64,000 nt of DNA from Robinsoniella peoriensis (GTDB lineage Bacteria > Bacillota > Clostridia > Lachnospirales > Lachnospiraceae): the NCBI RefSeq assembly GCF_000797495.1, contig NZ_JTGN01000005.1:117104-181103 (forward strand), read 5' to 3'. The notes beneath the pieces are model-generated. The model was not told the DNA's origin, did not search any database, and saw only the letters and a list, made by a program, of their open reading frames with translations. The position numbers and the translations under genes were made by a program. Below, in pieces: positions 19,501-28,737 of the stretch (positions are counted from its first letter, which is position 1; each line of letters opens with the position of its first letter).

Positions 19501-19930
19501 TTCCATAAAGATAGGCAAATTTGAACCCGTTTTATGTAGAGAACGGGATTTGAATGAAATCGTACATTGTATTCTTAGTGCGCTGCAAAGTGTTAGTAAT
19601 GTTCGTTATTATGGCATAACAATGCTGACGGATGTGCTCGTAGGAAATACTACGAAAAGACTATTGGATAATAAGCTAAATACAGTACCACAATTTGGGA
19701 AAATAAACTATGCATCCAGAGACGAGATCTACGCAATTATTGAATGGCTGATTGATAATAAATTTATTTTAAAAACAAAAGGCCAGTATCCTGTACTGCA
19801 TCCAACCTATAATGGAATGCATTACGATGAGAAGATGACATTAAAGCAACTGAAACAATTAAAAAGGTATTTAGAGCAGCAGACAAAGAATGTGATAGAA
19901 AATGTAGATATCCGTGCCACCACACGGTGA
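16547..19930 (+). CDS. Helicase IV-like UvrD-family DNA helicase with zinc ribbons and RQC-like C-terminus
   Basis: 1,127 residues. SF1A helicase motifs: Walker A GAGAGKTTT (about 157-165), VSFTNKAVNEL, VDEYQDISR (motif II), GDDWQSIYAFSG (motif III), TAHSSKGLGYD (motif V) and FYVAMTRTK (motif VI). An insert in the first domain has PDFIIKQDGKVAYIEHFG, the PD-(D/E)XK-like segment also present in helicase IV (HelD). After the helicase core come two Cys4-type zinc ribbons (CPLCGYPL...CGF, then CDQC...C...C) and a C-terminal RQC-like winged helix (VLVGNTTKRLLDNKLN). Role: unwinding during DNA repair or defence. A strong GGGAGGAGG ribosome site precedes the start. Confidence 0.85.
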   Translation: MGFIRDLFKKIKTIEVKRQNITAEQNVNVMQLLSLREYMNEILQADRYIAKSEYKDEIHKHKDVIEFFIVLKNSSMLDLFCKKYSVDLEVVQESIDLYSNFECFVDRHNEIFVSNKMLAEKEYLDNILKTVDRKILLDDDQRKVILTDEDYCLVIAGAGAGKTTTVAAKVKYLVEKRKVDPAQILVVSFTNKAVNELKEKINDDLNIKCPIATFHSTGNAIIHKNAPDEKLNIVENSKLYFVIRDYFRGSIIQNENVVNKLIMFFASYFDAPYEGDNLNVFFNQIAKANYSTMRSDLEDFKREVIDSRTNKSVTIQNEVLRSHQEVEIANFLYLNNIDYEYEPIYQYNITYARKPYTPDFIIKQDGKVAYIEHFGITEDGKNDRFSDKEVEAYKKAVNDKVILHRKHGTILIYTFSKYKDGKPLLTHLRERMEQHGFELKQRSNKEVMEMLVAGEENRYVRKLVNLICRFISNFKVNGYTSEDFNRMYHSTQNVRTRLFLDICNDCFLEYEKYLKKNKAVDFQDMINESARILREVQEMKQKLDFKYVIVDEYQDISRQRFDLTKALSEVTDAKIIAVGDDWQSIYAFSGSDITLFTKFQEKMGYAKLLKIVKTYRNSQQVIDIAGNFIQKNTEQISKKLESPKQISEPVIIYTYDGTYKGKNGTRRSGVNYATANATQVALKQIVHYSKQEGRKSESILLLGRFGFDGDQLEKSGLFEYTSRGSKIKSVMFPELDITFMTAHSSKGLGYDEVIIINGKNETYGFPSKIEDDPVLSFVIKGDRSIDYAEERRLFYVAMTRTKNRVYFIAPEQNPSEFLVELKRDYKNVVIHGNWNEEEPKTIGRKSCPLCGYPLQLKYKNSYGLRLYICTNEPELCGFMTNEHKAGKLSILKCDQCRDGYLIVKSSKSNDYFQGCTNYKKDGTGCNNVISKNKFYDMMGYELESDQLQETKDDTKSQLMHNSQSDTENKKKQKILHVYETREDSISIKIGKFEPVLCRERDLNEIVHCILSALQSVSNVRYYGITMLTDVLVGNTTKRLLDNKLNTVPQFGKINYASRDEIYAIIEWLIDNKFILKTKGQYPVLHPTYNGMHYDEKMTLKQLKQLKRYLEQQTKNVIENVDIRATTR

Positions 19931-19976
19931 GGATTGTATAAAATTGTGTTAAAAATAAATGCTACAGGAGGTATAT

Positions 19977-21728
19977 ATGATTAAGGTTCAAAACCTGTCC
20001 TACTCGTATCAACAAAAGGACTTATATAAAAAGGTTTCATTTACAATAGAGGATAATAAGCATTGTGCATTGATTGGTGCCAATGGTACAGGAAAAAGTA
20101 CGCTGCTGAATTTGCTGATGAACTCAGATGAGTATCTGTACGATGGAAAAATAGAAATTGAAGGCTCAGGCAGGATTGGATATGTCAGCCAATTTTCGCA
20201 ATTAGATCAAAAAGAAGATTTGACTGTTTTTCAGTATCTCAGTGAGGAGTTTGTGAAGCTTGAGCAGAAAATCATTGATTACTGTAAGGAAATGGAGACT
20301 GCTGTCAATCTGGAATCTATTTTTGAGGAATATCAGAAAGTACTGGATGAATTTAATGCCATTGATGGAGATTGTTACGAAAGCAATATTAAGAAGCAGT
20401 TAAAAGTAGCTGATTTACAAAAGGCAGAAGGACAGAAAATCAGTAGTCTGAGTGGCGGAGAATTTAAGCTGGTTCAGGTGATCAGAGAGATGATGCTTAG
20501 CCCAAGACTTCTGATAATGGATGAACCTGATGTGTTTTTGGATTTTGATCATCTGAATGCTTTGAGCAATCTGATTAATGCCCATAAAGGAACCCTTCTT
20601 ATTATCACCCATAACCGGTATCTGTTAAACCATTGTTTTAATAAGATACTTCACATGGAAAACATGGATCTTCAAGAATTTGAAGGAACCTATACAGTAT
20701 ATAATTATGAACTTCTTGCCACAAAGATTGATCTGGAAGCAGCAGCTGCTGCAGACCAGGCAGAGATAGACCGTCAAAGTAAAATCTTAGAAAAGGCCAG
20801 AGTAAAAGCAACATCAATGGATAATGCATCCCTCGGTAAAGCGGTACATGCAAGACAGACTTTGCTTGATCGGCTAAAAACCAGAAAAACTAAGGCTCCT
20901 TTCGTAGATATCAAATATCCGGAGATTCATTTTGAACTTGAAAGAGAAGTGGTAAATGAAAACATTCTTGAATTGACTGATTATAGTGTTGCATTTGATG
21001 AACAGCTTTTAGACCATGTTAATTTTGTAATGAAACCCCAGGATCATGTCGCAATTGTTGGAAATAATGGAACTGGAAAAACAACATTGCTTCGTGAAAT
21101 CTTTGAAAATAATAAAGAAGCTATTAGGATTAGTGAGCATGCTGAGATTGGTATTTTTTCTCAGATTACGGGCTCATTATATGATGACACAAAAACTTTG
21201 CTTGAGATTTTTGAAGAAAAGGGTGTTGAAACCAAACAGAATGCAGTGGACTATTTGAAAAAATATGGATTTGAAGAAGAGACTCTAGATCAAAAAGTGA
21301 GTGAATTATCTGGTGGAGAAAAAGACTTATTTCAATTAGCTGTGATTTCATTAGGAAGGGCTAACTTCCTTCTGTTGGATGAGCCCACGGGGCATTTGGA
21401 TGTTTATGCACAGATTGCATTGGAGCAGGCGATTTCAGCGTACAAAGGTGCAATCCTTATGGTATCTCATGACTTTTACACGGTAGCCAATTGCGTGGAC
21501 TATGTATTATTGGTAGAAAATAATACTGTACGGAGAATGTCTATCCGTAAATTCAGACAGATGATTTATGCCAATCATTTTGACAAGGATTATCTGCTTT
21601 TGGAACAAAAGAAGAAAGAGACAGAAACCAGAATTCAACAGTTGCTTCAGATAAATGAATTTAGTAAGGCAAAGGATCTAATGGGATTATTAGGAGAAAT
21701 TATTAAGAAAATGAGAGCATTGGAGTAG
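19977..21728 (+). CDS. ABC-F family ATPase (ribosome-acting, resistance-type)
   Basis: Two fused nucleotide-binding domains without membrane segments: Walker A GANGTGKS and GNNGTGKT, signatures SSLSGGEF and SELSGGEK, and Walker B LLIMDEPD and FLLLDEPT. The linker (about residues 255-315) is the helical arm that in ABC-F proteins reaches into the ribosome to displace antibiotics or stalled tRNA. Start at 19977: AGGAGG lies six bases upstream, whereas the ATG at 19959 would overlap that site. The charged C-terminal tail (residues 540-583) is typical of resistance-type members such as Vga/Lsa, but the drug class cannot be read from sequence. Confidence 0.85.
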   Translation: MIKVQNLSYSYQQKDLYKKVSFTIEDNKHCALIGANGTGKSTLLNLLMNSDEYLYDGKIEIEGSGRIGYVSQFSQLDQKEDLTVFQYLSEEFVKLEQKIIDYCKEMETAVNLESIFEEYQKVLDEFNAIDGDCYESNIKKQLKVADLQKAEGQKISSLSGGEFKLVQVIREMMLSPRLLIMDEPDVFLDFDHLNALSNLINAHKGTLLIITHNRYLLNHCFNKILHMENMDLQEFEGTYTVYNYELLATKIDLEAAAAADQAEIDRQSKILEKARVKATSMDNASLGKAVHARQTLLDRLKTRKTKAPFVDIKYPEIHFELEREVVNENILELTDYSVAFDEQLLDHVNFVMKPQDHVAIVGNNGTGKTTLLREIFENNKEAIRISEHAEIGIFSQITGSLYDDTKTLLEIFEEKGVETKQNAVDYLKKYGFEEETLDQKVSELSGGEKDLFQLAVISLGRANFLLLDEPTGHLDVYAQIALEQAISAYKGAILMVSHDFYTVANCVDYVLLVENNTVRRMSIRKFRQMIYANHFDKDYLLLEQKKKETETRIQQLLQINEFSKAKDLMGLLGEIIKKMRALE

Positions 21729-21890
21729 AAGTCATTGCACATGTAATATCAACTCATACTACAGAATATTTGCAAGAACGATATTTTGAGGGGGAGTCAT
21801 ATCAGCAGGTATGGGTTCTAACGATTCCATGAAATGGAATTGTAACTTTGTATAATAAGAATTTAGATGAAGCGCGTATAGGGGGAAATC

Positions 21891-22595
21891 GTGGCGGCAG
21901 CTCTCTATGATACGGACCTGGAAAACGGACATTTTTGTATAAAGGATGGCTACAGTCATCTGAAAGAAGAGATGCTTCTTTACGCTGAAAAGAATCTAAA
22001 GAACGATGATGTATTTGAATCATTTATTGCAGATTCTGATTTGGAATTTCAGCGTATTGCTTATCGAAACGGATACTTTCCAACTACAAATAAAGAGTGT
22101 GATGCATATTTTCCCATTGAAGAACGCTCTCTGGACTATAAATTGCCTGAGGGATTTCGAATTGCCAGCATGGCCGATCAATATGATATATTCAAGTATG
22201 GAGAGGTATTGTTTAAGGGTTTTAACCATGAAAAAGAAGACAAAAAATTTTCCCCGACAGAAAAGGAAATTGAACATGGTCATGATGAATTTAATGCTCC
22301 GAAAGTAAATAAGGAACTGAAAATGATTGCACTTGATTCAGACGGCGAGTTTGCTGCTTATTGCGGTATGTGGTATGATCAGGATTCGGAATATGGAATT
22401 GTTGAACCGCTGGCAACAATACCAAAATACAGAAAAATGGGGCTTGGCAGAGCTGTTGTCTATGAAGGAATAAAACGATGCAGAGAATTAGGAGCGAAAT
22501 ACATATTTGTGGGCTCTTCTCAGCAATTTTATTATTCCATTGGATTTATTCCTTATGGAAACGGAACCTATTGGGCGAAGAAGCGTGTTCAGTAA
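21891..22595 (+). pseudogene. N-terminally truncated GNAT acetyltransferase
   Basis: The 234-residue frame begins with a GTG that is an internal codon of a conserved stretch (GEIVAAALYDTD): the codons GGG GAA ATC just upstream still match, but a TAG follows at 21879. The C-terminal GNAT domain is intact, with the acetyl-CoA loop IPKYRKMGLGRAVV at about residues 178-191 and GFIPYG at the end. Homologues carry about 60 more N-terminal residues. The GTG has AGGGGG five bases upstream, so a shortened product is possible. Upstream 21729-21890 contains only decayed sequence. Confidence 0.6.
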
Positions 22596-22625
22596 TGTAA
22601 AAGCAGCAATCCAGGAAGATGCGGT

Positions 22626-22676
22626 CCCATAAAGTGTGATACACGGCTGCCAGAAAGTAATTTTCAAACACGCTGT
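22626..22676. repeat. 160-bp MITE-like element, right-end remnant (copy C)
   Basis: Matches the right third of copies A and B (CTGCCAGAAAGTAATTTT then CAAACACGCTG) with several substitutions. The left part is absent. It lies immediately before the ribosome site of the Nudix-DUF429 gene. Confidence 0.65.
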
Positions 22677-22701
22677 AGAGTGATAAATGAAAGGAGATGT
22701 G

Positions 22702-23844
22702 ATGAAAAAATATAATTATTTTGTTGTACTAAATGAGAGCAAAGAAAAAGTCCTTTTTTGTAAAAGGATGAAGGAGTCATGTAAAGGTATATATAGTTTT
22801 GTAGGTGGTAAAGTTGAAACTGGTGAAGACAGTATGAATGCTGCTTACAGAAAATTACAGAAAGAGACTGGTATGGGGAAGTTTGATATTAGATTATTTC
22901 ATCTGATGGACATTACAAATTATGATCAGGATATTTTAATAGAACTTTATGTAGGGCGCATTCAAAAAAGTGAGAAGTTGCAAGAAGAATTAAATTCGTT
23001 GGAATGGCTTTCAATAAAGGAAGATTTCACAAATCAGGAACGTTTTGCAGGAGAACAGAATATTTCATACATCATGAAGGTGGCAATGAAATATCTGCTG
23101 AAGGAATTTGCTGCAGACAGAAGTATTGATTTAAATTCAATTTGTATTGGAGTCGATGGTTGTAAGGGTGGATGGGTTGCGGCTGTAATTAATAAGGGCA
23201 ACTTATCAATTGAGAAATATGATTCTATCAAAGCAATTTTGGAAGATAATCCAGTATTTCATGAGTTTATTGTTGATATGGTTATTGGTCTGCCAAATAA
23301 TGATTCACATATAAGACCTGATACAGAAGCTAGAACCCTAATACCAGGTAGAACTTCAACAATATTTGCAGTGCCTAGCAGACAGGCTGTTTATGCTAAA
23401 TCAGAAGTGAAGCAGGCAGAAGAGAATAAGAAGGCATTAGGTAAAGGTCTGGCCAAACAGTCCATGGCTATTATTCCGAAAATAAGAGAATTAGATTCTT
23501 TTCTTAATTCTGAAACAAAATACAAGAACATTATAAAAGAGAGTCATCCCGAGGTATGTTTTGCAAGATTAAACAGTGCTGTTGTTATGACAAAGAAAGC
23601 CCAATTTTCGGGATTGTGTGAAAGAGTTCATATACTAAAAAAATATATATCAGAGGCAGATATAAGTGATATTCTAAAAAAAGCGAAAGAGTTAAAGTGC
23701 AATGCAGATGACATTGTTGACGCAATGTGTCTGGCCTTAACTGCAAATTTAAATCATCAAGGTCTGGGTGAAACAATTCCGGCTAAACCAATGCGTGATG
23801 AAAAAGGATTATTTATGCAAATGATTATTCCCAAAGAAGTGTGA
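22702..23844 (+). CDS. Fusion of a degenerate Nudix domain and DUF429
   Basis: 380 residues. Residues 1-135 have a Nudix fold with the box at 36-58: GKVETGE is normal, but the catalytic REUxEE reads R50-K51-L-Q-K54-E55, so two of the three metal-binding glutamates are lysine. Residues 140-380 are DUF429, a predicted RNase H-fold nuclease family: IGVDGCKGGWVAAV (first strand with Asp), FIVDMVIGLP, and DDIVDAMCLALTA near the end, with acidic residues kept. Start 22702 chosen because AAAGGAG lies seven bases upstream; the ATG at 22687 overlaps it. Possibly a nucleotide-binding sensor linked to a nuclease; this is inference. Confidence 0.75.
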   Translation: MKKYNYFVVLNESKEKVLFCKRMKESCKGIYSFVGGKVETGEDSMNAAYRKLQKETGMGKFDIRLFHLMDITNYDQDILIELYVGRIQKSEKLQEELNSLEWLSIKEDFTNQERFAGEQNISYIMKVAMKYLLKEFAADRSIDLNSICIGVDGCKGGWVAAVINKGNLSIEKYDSIKAILEDNPVFHEFIVDMVIGLPNNDSHIRPDTEARTLIPGRTSTIFAVPSRQAVYAKSEVKQAEENKKALGKGLAKQSMAIIPKIRELDSFLNSETKYKNIIKESHPEVCFARLNSAVVMTKKAQFSGLCERVHILKKYISEADISDILKKAKELKCNADDIVDAMCLALTANLNHQGLGETIPAKPMRDEKGLFMQMIIPKEV

Positions 23845-23885
23845 GCACTTATGCCTTAGAATTTAACTAAAGACATAAGCACTTC

Positions 23886-23925
23886 TGGCAACGATTTAAA
23901 GTGTACTTTATGTTGCCAATTTTTA
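23886..23925. terminator. Terminator after Nudix-DUF429 gene
   Basis: Stem TGGCAAC (23886-23892) with GTTGCCA (23912-23918), an extended inner pairing of AAAGT with ACTTT, then ATTTTTAC. Confidence 0.6.
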
Positions 23926-24108
23926 CTGACACAGCAGGTATTTTGTATACATTTTTTATTTACAGCAACCCCAAAAGTCTATCAGATTCTGTACATGATA
24001 AACATTCATAAATTTTACATTATTTTTATAATTAAAGCTATTGACTTTTTATTCACAAAGTGAGATGATAGAAACAAATTCGGAAAAATGAAAGTGAGGT
24101 AAATTAAG

Positions 24109-25713
24109 ATGAGTAATATTGATTTAACACAGTATGGCATTAATGGTGTAACAGAAATCGTTCGCAATCCTTCTTTTGATATGTTATTTGAGGAAGAGAC
24201 AAAAGCAAGTTTAGAGGGTTTTGAAAAAGGCCAGGTAAGTGAACTTGGTGCAGTTAATGTTATGACTGGTATTTATACTGGACGTTCACCTCAGGACAAG
24301 TACATAGTTATGGATGAAAATTCTAAGGATAACGTATGGTGGACTTCTGCTGAATATAAGAATGACAATCATCCGGCTAGCCAGGAAGCATGGGATACAG
24401 TAAAGAAACTTGCTCAGGAAGTTCTTTCTAACAAAAGACTTTTTGTTGTAGACGCATTCTGTGGTGCTAACGAAGATACACGTATGGCAATTCGTTTTAT
24501 CGTTGAGGTTGCTTGGCAGGCTCATTTCGTTACAAATATGTTTATCCAGCCTACAGCTGAAGAACTTGAAAACTTCGAACCAGATTTCATCGTATATAAC
24601 GCTTCTAAAGCAAAAGTTGATAATTATAAAGAGTTAGGTCTTAATTCTGAAACTGCTGTAATGTTCAACATTTCCAGCCGCGAGCAGGTTATCGTTAATT
24701 CTTGGTACGGTGGAGAAATGAAGAAGGGTATGTTCTCTATGATGAACTACTATCTGCCACTGAAAGGCATTGCTTCTATGCATTGCTCAGCAAATACTGA
24801 TTTGAACGGTGAAAATACAGCAATTTTCTTCGGACTTTCCGGTACAGGTAAGACTACATTGTCAACAGATCCGAAAAGACTTCTGATCGGTGATGACGAA
24901 CATGGCTGGGATGACAAGGGTATCTTTAACTTTGAAGGCGGATGCTACGCAAAAGTTATCAACCTTGACAAAGAATCTGAGCCAGATATCTACAATGCGA
25001 TTAAACGCGACGCTCTTTTAGAGAATGTTACGGTTGACGCTGATGGTAAAATTGATTTCGATGATAAGAGCGTGACTGAGAATACTCGTGTATCTTACCC
25101 GATTAACCATATTAAAAATATTGTTCGTCCAGTTTCAACTGCTCCGGCTGCAAAGGATGTTATCTTCTTATCAGCAGATGCATTTGGTGTTCTTCCTCCA
25201 GTATCAGTTTTAACTCCAGAGCAGACACAGTATTACTTCCTGTCTGGATTTACAGCAAAACTTGCTGGTACAGAGCGTGGAATTACAGAGCCTACACCTA
25301 CTTTCTCTGCTTGCTTTGGACAGGCATTCCTGGAACTGCATCCTACAAAATATGCAGAGGAACTTGTTAAGAGAATGCAGATGAGCGGCGCTAAAGCATA
25401 TCTTGTAAATACAGGATGGAATGGTTCCGGAAAACGTATCTCTATCCGTGATACACGTGGTATCATTGATGCGATTTTAGATGGTTCTATTGCAAAAGCA
25501 CCAATGAAAAATCTTCCATACTTTAACTTTGAAATTCCTACAGAGCTTCCAGGCGTTGATCCTAAGATTTTAGATCCTCGTGATACTTATGCAACTGCTT
25601 CCGATTGGGAGACAAAAGCAGTAGATCTGGCACAGCGTTTTGTAAAGAACTTTGCAAAATATGAAGGTAATGAGGCTGGAAAAGCATTAGTTTCTGCAGG
25701 TCCTCAGTTATAA
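24109..25713 (+). CDS. pckA: Phosphoenolpyruvate carboxykinase (ATP)
   Basis: 534 residues, the usual length of the ATP-dependent enzyme (EC 4.1.1.49), which interconverts oxaloacetate plus ATP with PEP plus CO2 in the cytosol. The kinase P-loop [11 protein letters not shown] is at about 242-252, followed by the metal-site stretch [11 protein letters not shown]; the substrate loop near residue 60 has [12 protein letters not shown]; and [12 protein letters not shown] is near 440. In fermentative clostridia it often runs toward oxaloacetate, fixing CO2 for succinate. The 264-base AT-rich leader contains a TTGACT near 24042 but no clear -10. Codon use is more biased than its neighbours, as in a well-expressed core gene. 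Monocistronic, with its own terminator. Confidence 0.97.
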   Translation: MSNIDLTQYGINGVTEIVRNPSFDMLFEEETKASLEGFEKGQVSELGAVNVMTGIYTGRSPQDKYIVMDENSKDNVWWTSAEYKNDNHPASQEAWDTVKKLAQEVLSNKRLFVVDAFCGANEDTRMAIRFIVEVAWQAHFVTNMFIQPTAEELENFEPDFIVYNASKAKVDNYKELGLNSETAVMFNISSREQVIVNSWYGGEMKKGMFSMMNYYLPLKGIASMHCSANTDLNGENTAIFFGLSGTGKTTLSTDPKRLLIGDDEHGWDDKGIFNFEGGCYAKVINLDKESEPDIYNAIKRDALLENVTVDADGKIDFDDKSVTENTRVSYPINHIKNIVRPVSTAPAAKDVIFLSADAFGVLPPVSVLTPEQTQYYFLSGFTAKLAGTERGITEPTPTFSACFGQAFLELHPTKYAEELVKRMQMSGAKAYLVNTGWNGSGKRISIRDTRGIIDAILDGSIAKAPMKNLPYFNFEIPTELPGVDPKILDPRDTYATASDWETKAVDLAQRFVKNFAKYEGNEAGKALVSAGPQL

Positions 25714-25779
25714 GATTAACCGGATTCTCTATTTTAATGAGTACGATGGTGTAATAATATAATGTGAATAAGATAGGGA

Positions 25780-25823
25780 TCGGACTACAAAACCGCAAGG
25801 TTTGGCAGTCCGGTTCTTTTTTG
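25780..25823. terminator. pckA terminator
   Basis: CGGACT-ACAAAACC, loop GCAA, GGTTTG-GCAGTCCG with a small mismatch, then TTCTTTTTT. Confidence 0.75.
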
Positions 25824-26158
25824 CATCTAAACTTACCAGGATCAGGCAACGCAAAACTATTTCTGCTAGGGAATTGTTCTTTGAACCTCCTAAAAAACAT
25901 TAATGAAGATACGCTAAAGCTGGATAAGGTTTTTTTCTGTTCTCCGAAGGCCAACGCGTTCCCCGGAAATGGGTTATCATATGTCAGCAGCTTTGAATAA
26001 TTGGTATTTGGACGGTAATGGTAAGCCATAAGTTTTTGATGCGTCAATTATAGGGGCAAATTCTGCAGGTTTATATTACAGCACATATCTTAACATATCT
26101 ACATATAATATAAAAAATTCTGGCGCATGCAGCCAGCATATAAAGGTTTCGATGAATC
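25824..26158. other. Intergenic region with no recognised content
   Basis: A 78-codon plus-strand frame crosses here (25764-26000) but begins inside the terminator, lacks a ribosome site and matches nothing familiar. The last 80 bases are AT-rich and probably hold the promoter of the FAD enzyme gene. Confidence 0.4.
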
Positions 26159-27523
26159 ATGTTTAATGAAGATATATGCAGTAAAATCATATTGCCTATC
26201 TGTCCGGACTATAATAAGAAAAGACAGATTTTTAACAGGTCTATACAAAAATATCCTTCAGCTATTGTATATTGTGAGAATGCTGAGGACGTAAAAGAGG
26301 CAGTACTCTACGCCGCCAGACATGAGATGGACATCCGTGTAAGGGCAGGAGGGCATAATTATGAAGGGTTTTGTATTGGAAATAAGAGATTAGTAATAGA
26401 CACCAGCCTTTTCAAGGACAAGAGTATTTGCGAAGACACCCATACCGTACAAATTGGAAGCGGTGTAAATAATAGAGAACTCTACCATTTTTTGTTCCAG
26501 TATGGTTACCCTTTCCCCAGTGGTACGTGTCCTACCGTAAATGCAGTGGGTCTGACCCAAGGCGGTGGCTGGGGACATTCGTCCAGAATGTTTGGGCTAA
26601 CTTGTGATTTACTTGTGGAGGCCGAGCTTGTGGATGCCCGGGGAAACCTGATTGTTGTAAATGAAACCGATCATCCGGATCTTTTTTGGGCGCTGAAGGG
26701 TGGAGGCGGAGGGAATTTTGGCGTAATTACTTCGCTCCGATATCATCTTTTGCCTAAGTATTCCAATGTAACCTATGTGGAAATTCTATATTCCAAAATC
26801 AATGAGAAAACAGCCCTTCTTTTCTTTCAGACCTGGCAGGAGTGGGTACAGAAGAAAGAAAAGCGATTTACTCCCAACAGCCGTATCTTTAATTCCGAAA
26901 AAGAAGGTATGGGAATATTTTTAAGGGGATTTTTTTACGGGACTCCGGAAGAAGCATCTGCGTCGGTACAGCCATTCTTAAAGATATGTAGGGCAAAAGC
27001 TACATTTCGTTATGTCACTTTTTTGGAGGCCACCGAGATAGATGCGTCAGTTTATCCCAAATCAGAAAAATTTCAATTTGCAGGGCGTTTTGCACGTGGA
27101 AGCTATTCGAACAGACAGATAGAGTCTATCCTTCGTCTGATAAAAGAAAGGGCCAGGGGATCAATCTATGCTTCGGTTGCCCTTTATGCCCTTGGGGGAA
27201 AGGTTCGTGATACGGATCCCTGTGACACAGCCTTTTACTACAGAAAAGCAGATTATATTATTGGGATTGAAACGATTTGGAGAGCACCAGGTGCCCAGCC
27301 GGAAAATCGAGCATGGCTCCATTCACGTTTCAGATGTCTGTGTTCCCTGACCATGGGTTCGTATATTAATTTTCCTTATATTTGTACCGGAAATTATATG
27401 AAAGCATACTATGGGGGAAATGCGAAACGTTTGATGTGCATTAAGAAAAAGTACGATCCATGTAATCTATTTCGTTTTGCACAAAGTATAAGACCATGTA
27501 GAAACAGAGTTGACATGCTTTAG
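26159..27523 (+). CDS. Berberine-bridge-type FAD-linked oxidoreductase
   Basis: 454 residues of the FAD_binding_4 plus BBE family. H66 in RAGGHNYEG is the histidine that binds FAD covalently, and C124 in GTCPTVN is the cysteine giving a second covalent link in bicovalent members. QGGGWGHSSRMFGL and LFWALKGGGGGNFGVIT are further FAD-site motifs. The C-terminal BBE motif (NYMKAYYGGNAKRL, then KKKYDPCNLFRF) is complete. Such enzymes oxidise alcohol or sugar hydroxyls and amines, usually passing electrons to oxygen, which is unexpected in an anaerobe. No signal peptide. The start has a weak ribosome site; no closer ATG fits. Substrate unknown. Confidence 0.85.
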   Translation: MFNEDICSKIILPICPDYNKKRQIFNRSIQKYPSAIVYCENAEDVKEAVLYAARHEMDIRVRAGGHNYEGFCIGNKRLVIDTSLFKDKSICEDTHTVQIGSGVNNRELYHFLFQYGYPFPSGTCPTVNAVGLTQGGGWGHSSRMFGLTCDLLVEAELVDARGNLIVVNETDHPDLFWALKGGGGGNFGVITSLRYHLLPKYSNVTYVEILYSKINEKTALLFFQTWQEWVQKKEKRFTPNSRIFNSEKEGMGIFLRGFFYGTPEEASASVQPFLKICRAKATFRYVTFLEATEIDASVYPKSEKFQFAGRFARGSYSNRQIESILRLIKERARGSIYASVALYALGGKVRDTDPCDTAFYYRKADYIIGIETIWRAPGAQPENRAWLHSRFRCLCSLTMGSYINFPYICTGNYMKAYYGGNAKRLMCIKKKYDPCNLFRFAQSIRPCRNRVDML

Positions 27524-27544
27524 TACTATAGCGAACAAATTCTT

Positions 27545-27895
27545 GAATTGGGGTTTAGCTGAGAAGGTGACGCTTTGTAGCTGGAGATGGTGTACGGAAA
27601 GAGAAGGTGGCGAACCATGGCAAGGGGTACAGTTCATTTACTTACCTTTCCGGAGTGTTTTTTGGCGGATAGTATTCGACTGGCTCCCATCGGATACTAA
27701 GCGGGTACTGAACCGAGAAATGCATCAGGATTTCTCGGTGAATGCCCGCGTGCCGCCAAAAAGCGCTTCGGAAAGGTTAGAAAATACCAGTTCTGCGGTC
27801 AGCTGACGGAGCCCATACCAGTTTTCCACTCCCATCTTTCCGTTGCACTATCTCCATCTACAAAGCGTCCCTTCCTCAGCTAAACCCAAATTTAA
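27545..27895 (-). repeat. Long inverted-repeat element, copy 1 (reverse orientation, internally deleted)
   Basis: Ends are inverted repeats: GGGTTTAGCTGAGAAGG with GACGCTTTGTAG at left, and CTACAAAGCGTCCCTTCC with TCAGCTAAACCCAAATTT at right. The middle matches, in reverse, the middles of copies 2 and 3 (GGCTCCCATCGGATACTAAG and GAATGCCCGCGTGCCGCC). The long arms seen in the other copies are eroded here and about 250 bases are missing. The element lies between the FAD enzyme and Ku genes and carries no real gene. Confidence 0.8.
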
Positions 27896-27957
27896 GATCT
27901 TTTATACATAAAAATAATGACAGTTGCTAATGCTAAAAAATAAAAAGGGGTGTTTTT

Positions 27958-28737
27958 ATGGCAGTAGCACACAAGGGCAGTATATCTATGGGACTGGTTT
28001 TAATACCGATTGGAATGTATAAATCAACCATAGATAATGACATTCATTTTAACCAGTTAGATAAAGAGAGCAAGGCTCGGATCAGATATAAAAAATACTG
28101 CAGTCACTGTGGCAAAGAGGTAACTTCTCAGGACATTGTCAAAGGTTATGAATACGAAAAGGATAAATACGTCATTATGACGGATGAAGACTTGGAGAAA
28201 ATTAAGACGAAGAGGGACAAAACGATTCATATCATACAATTTGCCAAAATCAGTGAAGTTGATATGATTTATTATGAAAAAGATTATTATGCTATACCGG
28301 ACACAGGGGCAGAAAAAGCTTATGAGTTATTGCGTCAGGCATTGCTCGCCCAGAAGAAAGTTGCTATTGCAAAATCAGTCATGGGAACAAACGAAAAATT
28401 GTTGGTATTATACCCAACGAAAGAGGGTATGATTGTGAAAACGTTATATTACCATGATGAAATTGCTGCGGTACCAAAACAGATACCGAAAATGCAATTG
28501 GAAAAAAACGAATTGGATATGGCAAAACTTTTAATCGAAAATATGACGAAACCTTTTGTCGCTGCTGAATTCCATGATGAGTACCAGGCAAGACTGCGGG
28601 AAGCTATTATGAAAAAGATACAGGGTCAGGAAATTGTGACAGCGGATCAGGGAACTGATGGCAATAATATTATTAATTTAATGGATGCTTTGGAAAAAAG
28701 TCTGGAAATTACACAAAACCAGCAGGGAATGGCATAA
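27958..28737 (+). CDS. ku: Ku protein (bacterial non-homologous end joining)
   Basis: 259 residues. The N-terminus (AVAHKGSISMGLVLIPIGMY) and the ring-forming core with YCSHCGKEV and IVKGYEYEKDKYVIMTDEDL are diagnostic of bacterial Ku, which forms a homodimeric ring on broken DNA ends and recruits the ligase. The two cysteines in CSHC are present in many members. The C-terminal tail is short and glutamine-rich rather than the long basic tail of some homologues. The ligase gene follows with no gap, so the two are one operon. AAGGGG about eight bases before the ATG is the ribosome site. Confidence 0.95.
   Translation: MAVAHKGSISMGLVLIPIGMYKSTIDNDIHFNQLDKESKARIRYKKYCSHCGKEVTSQDIVKGYEYEKDKYVIMTDEDLEKIKTKRDKTIHIIQFAKISEVDMIYYEKDYYAIPDTGAEKAYELLRQALLAQKKVAIAKSVMGTNEKLLVLYPTKEGMIVKTLYYHDEIAAVPKQIPKMQLEKNELDMAKLLIENMTKPFVAAEFHDEYQARLREAIMKKIQGQEIVTADQGTDGNNIINLMDALEKSLEITQNQQGMA

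Noticed and set aside
25764..26000. 78-codon frame after pckA
   Set aside because: Begins inside the pckA terminator and has no ribosome site or similarity to any family I know.
27510..27806. 98-codon frame downstream of the FAD enzyme
   Set aside because: It is sequence of the long inverted-repeat element, open also in the other copies, without a ribosome site.
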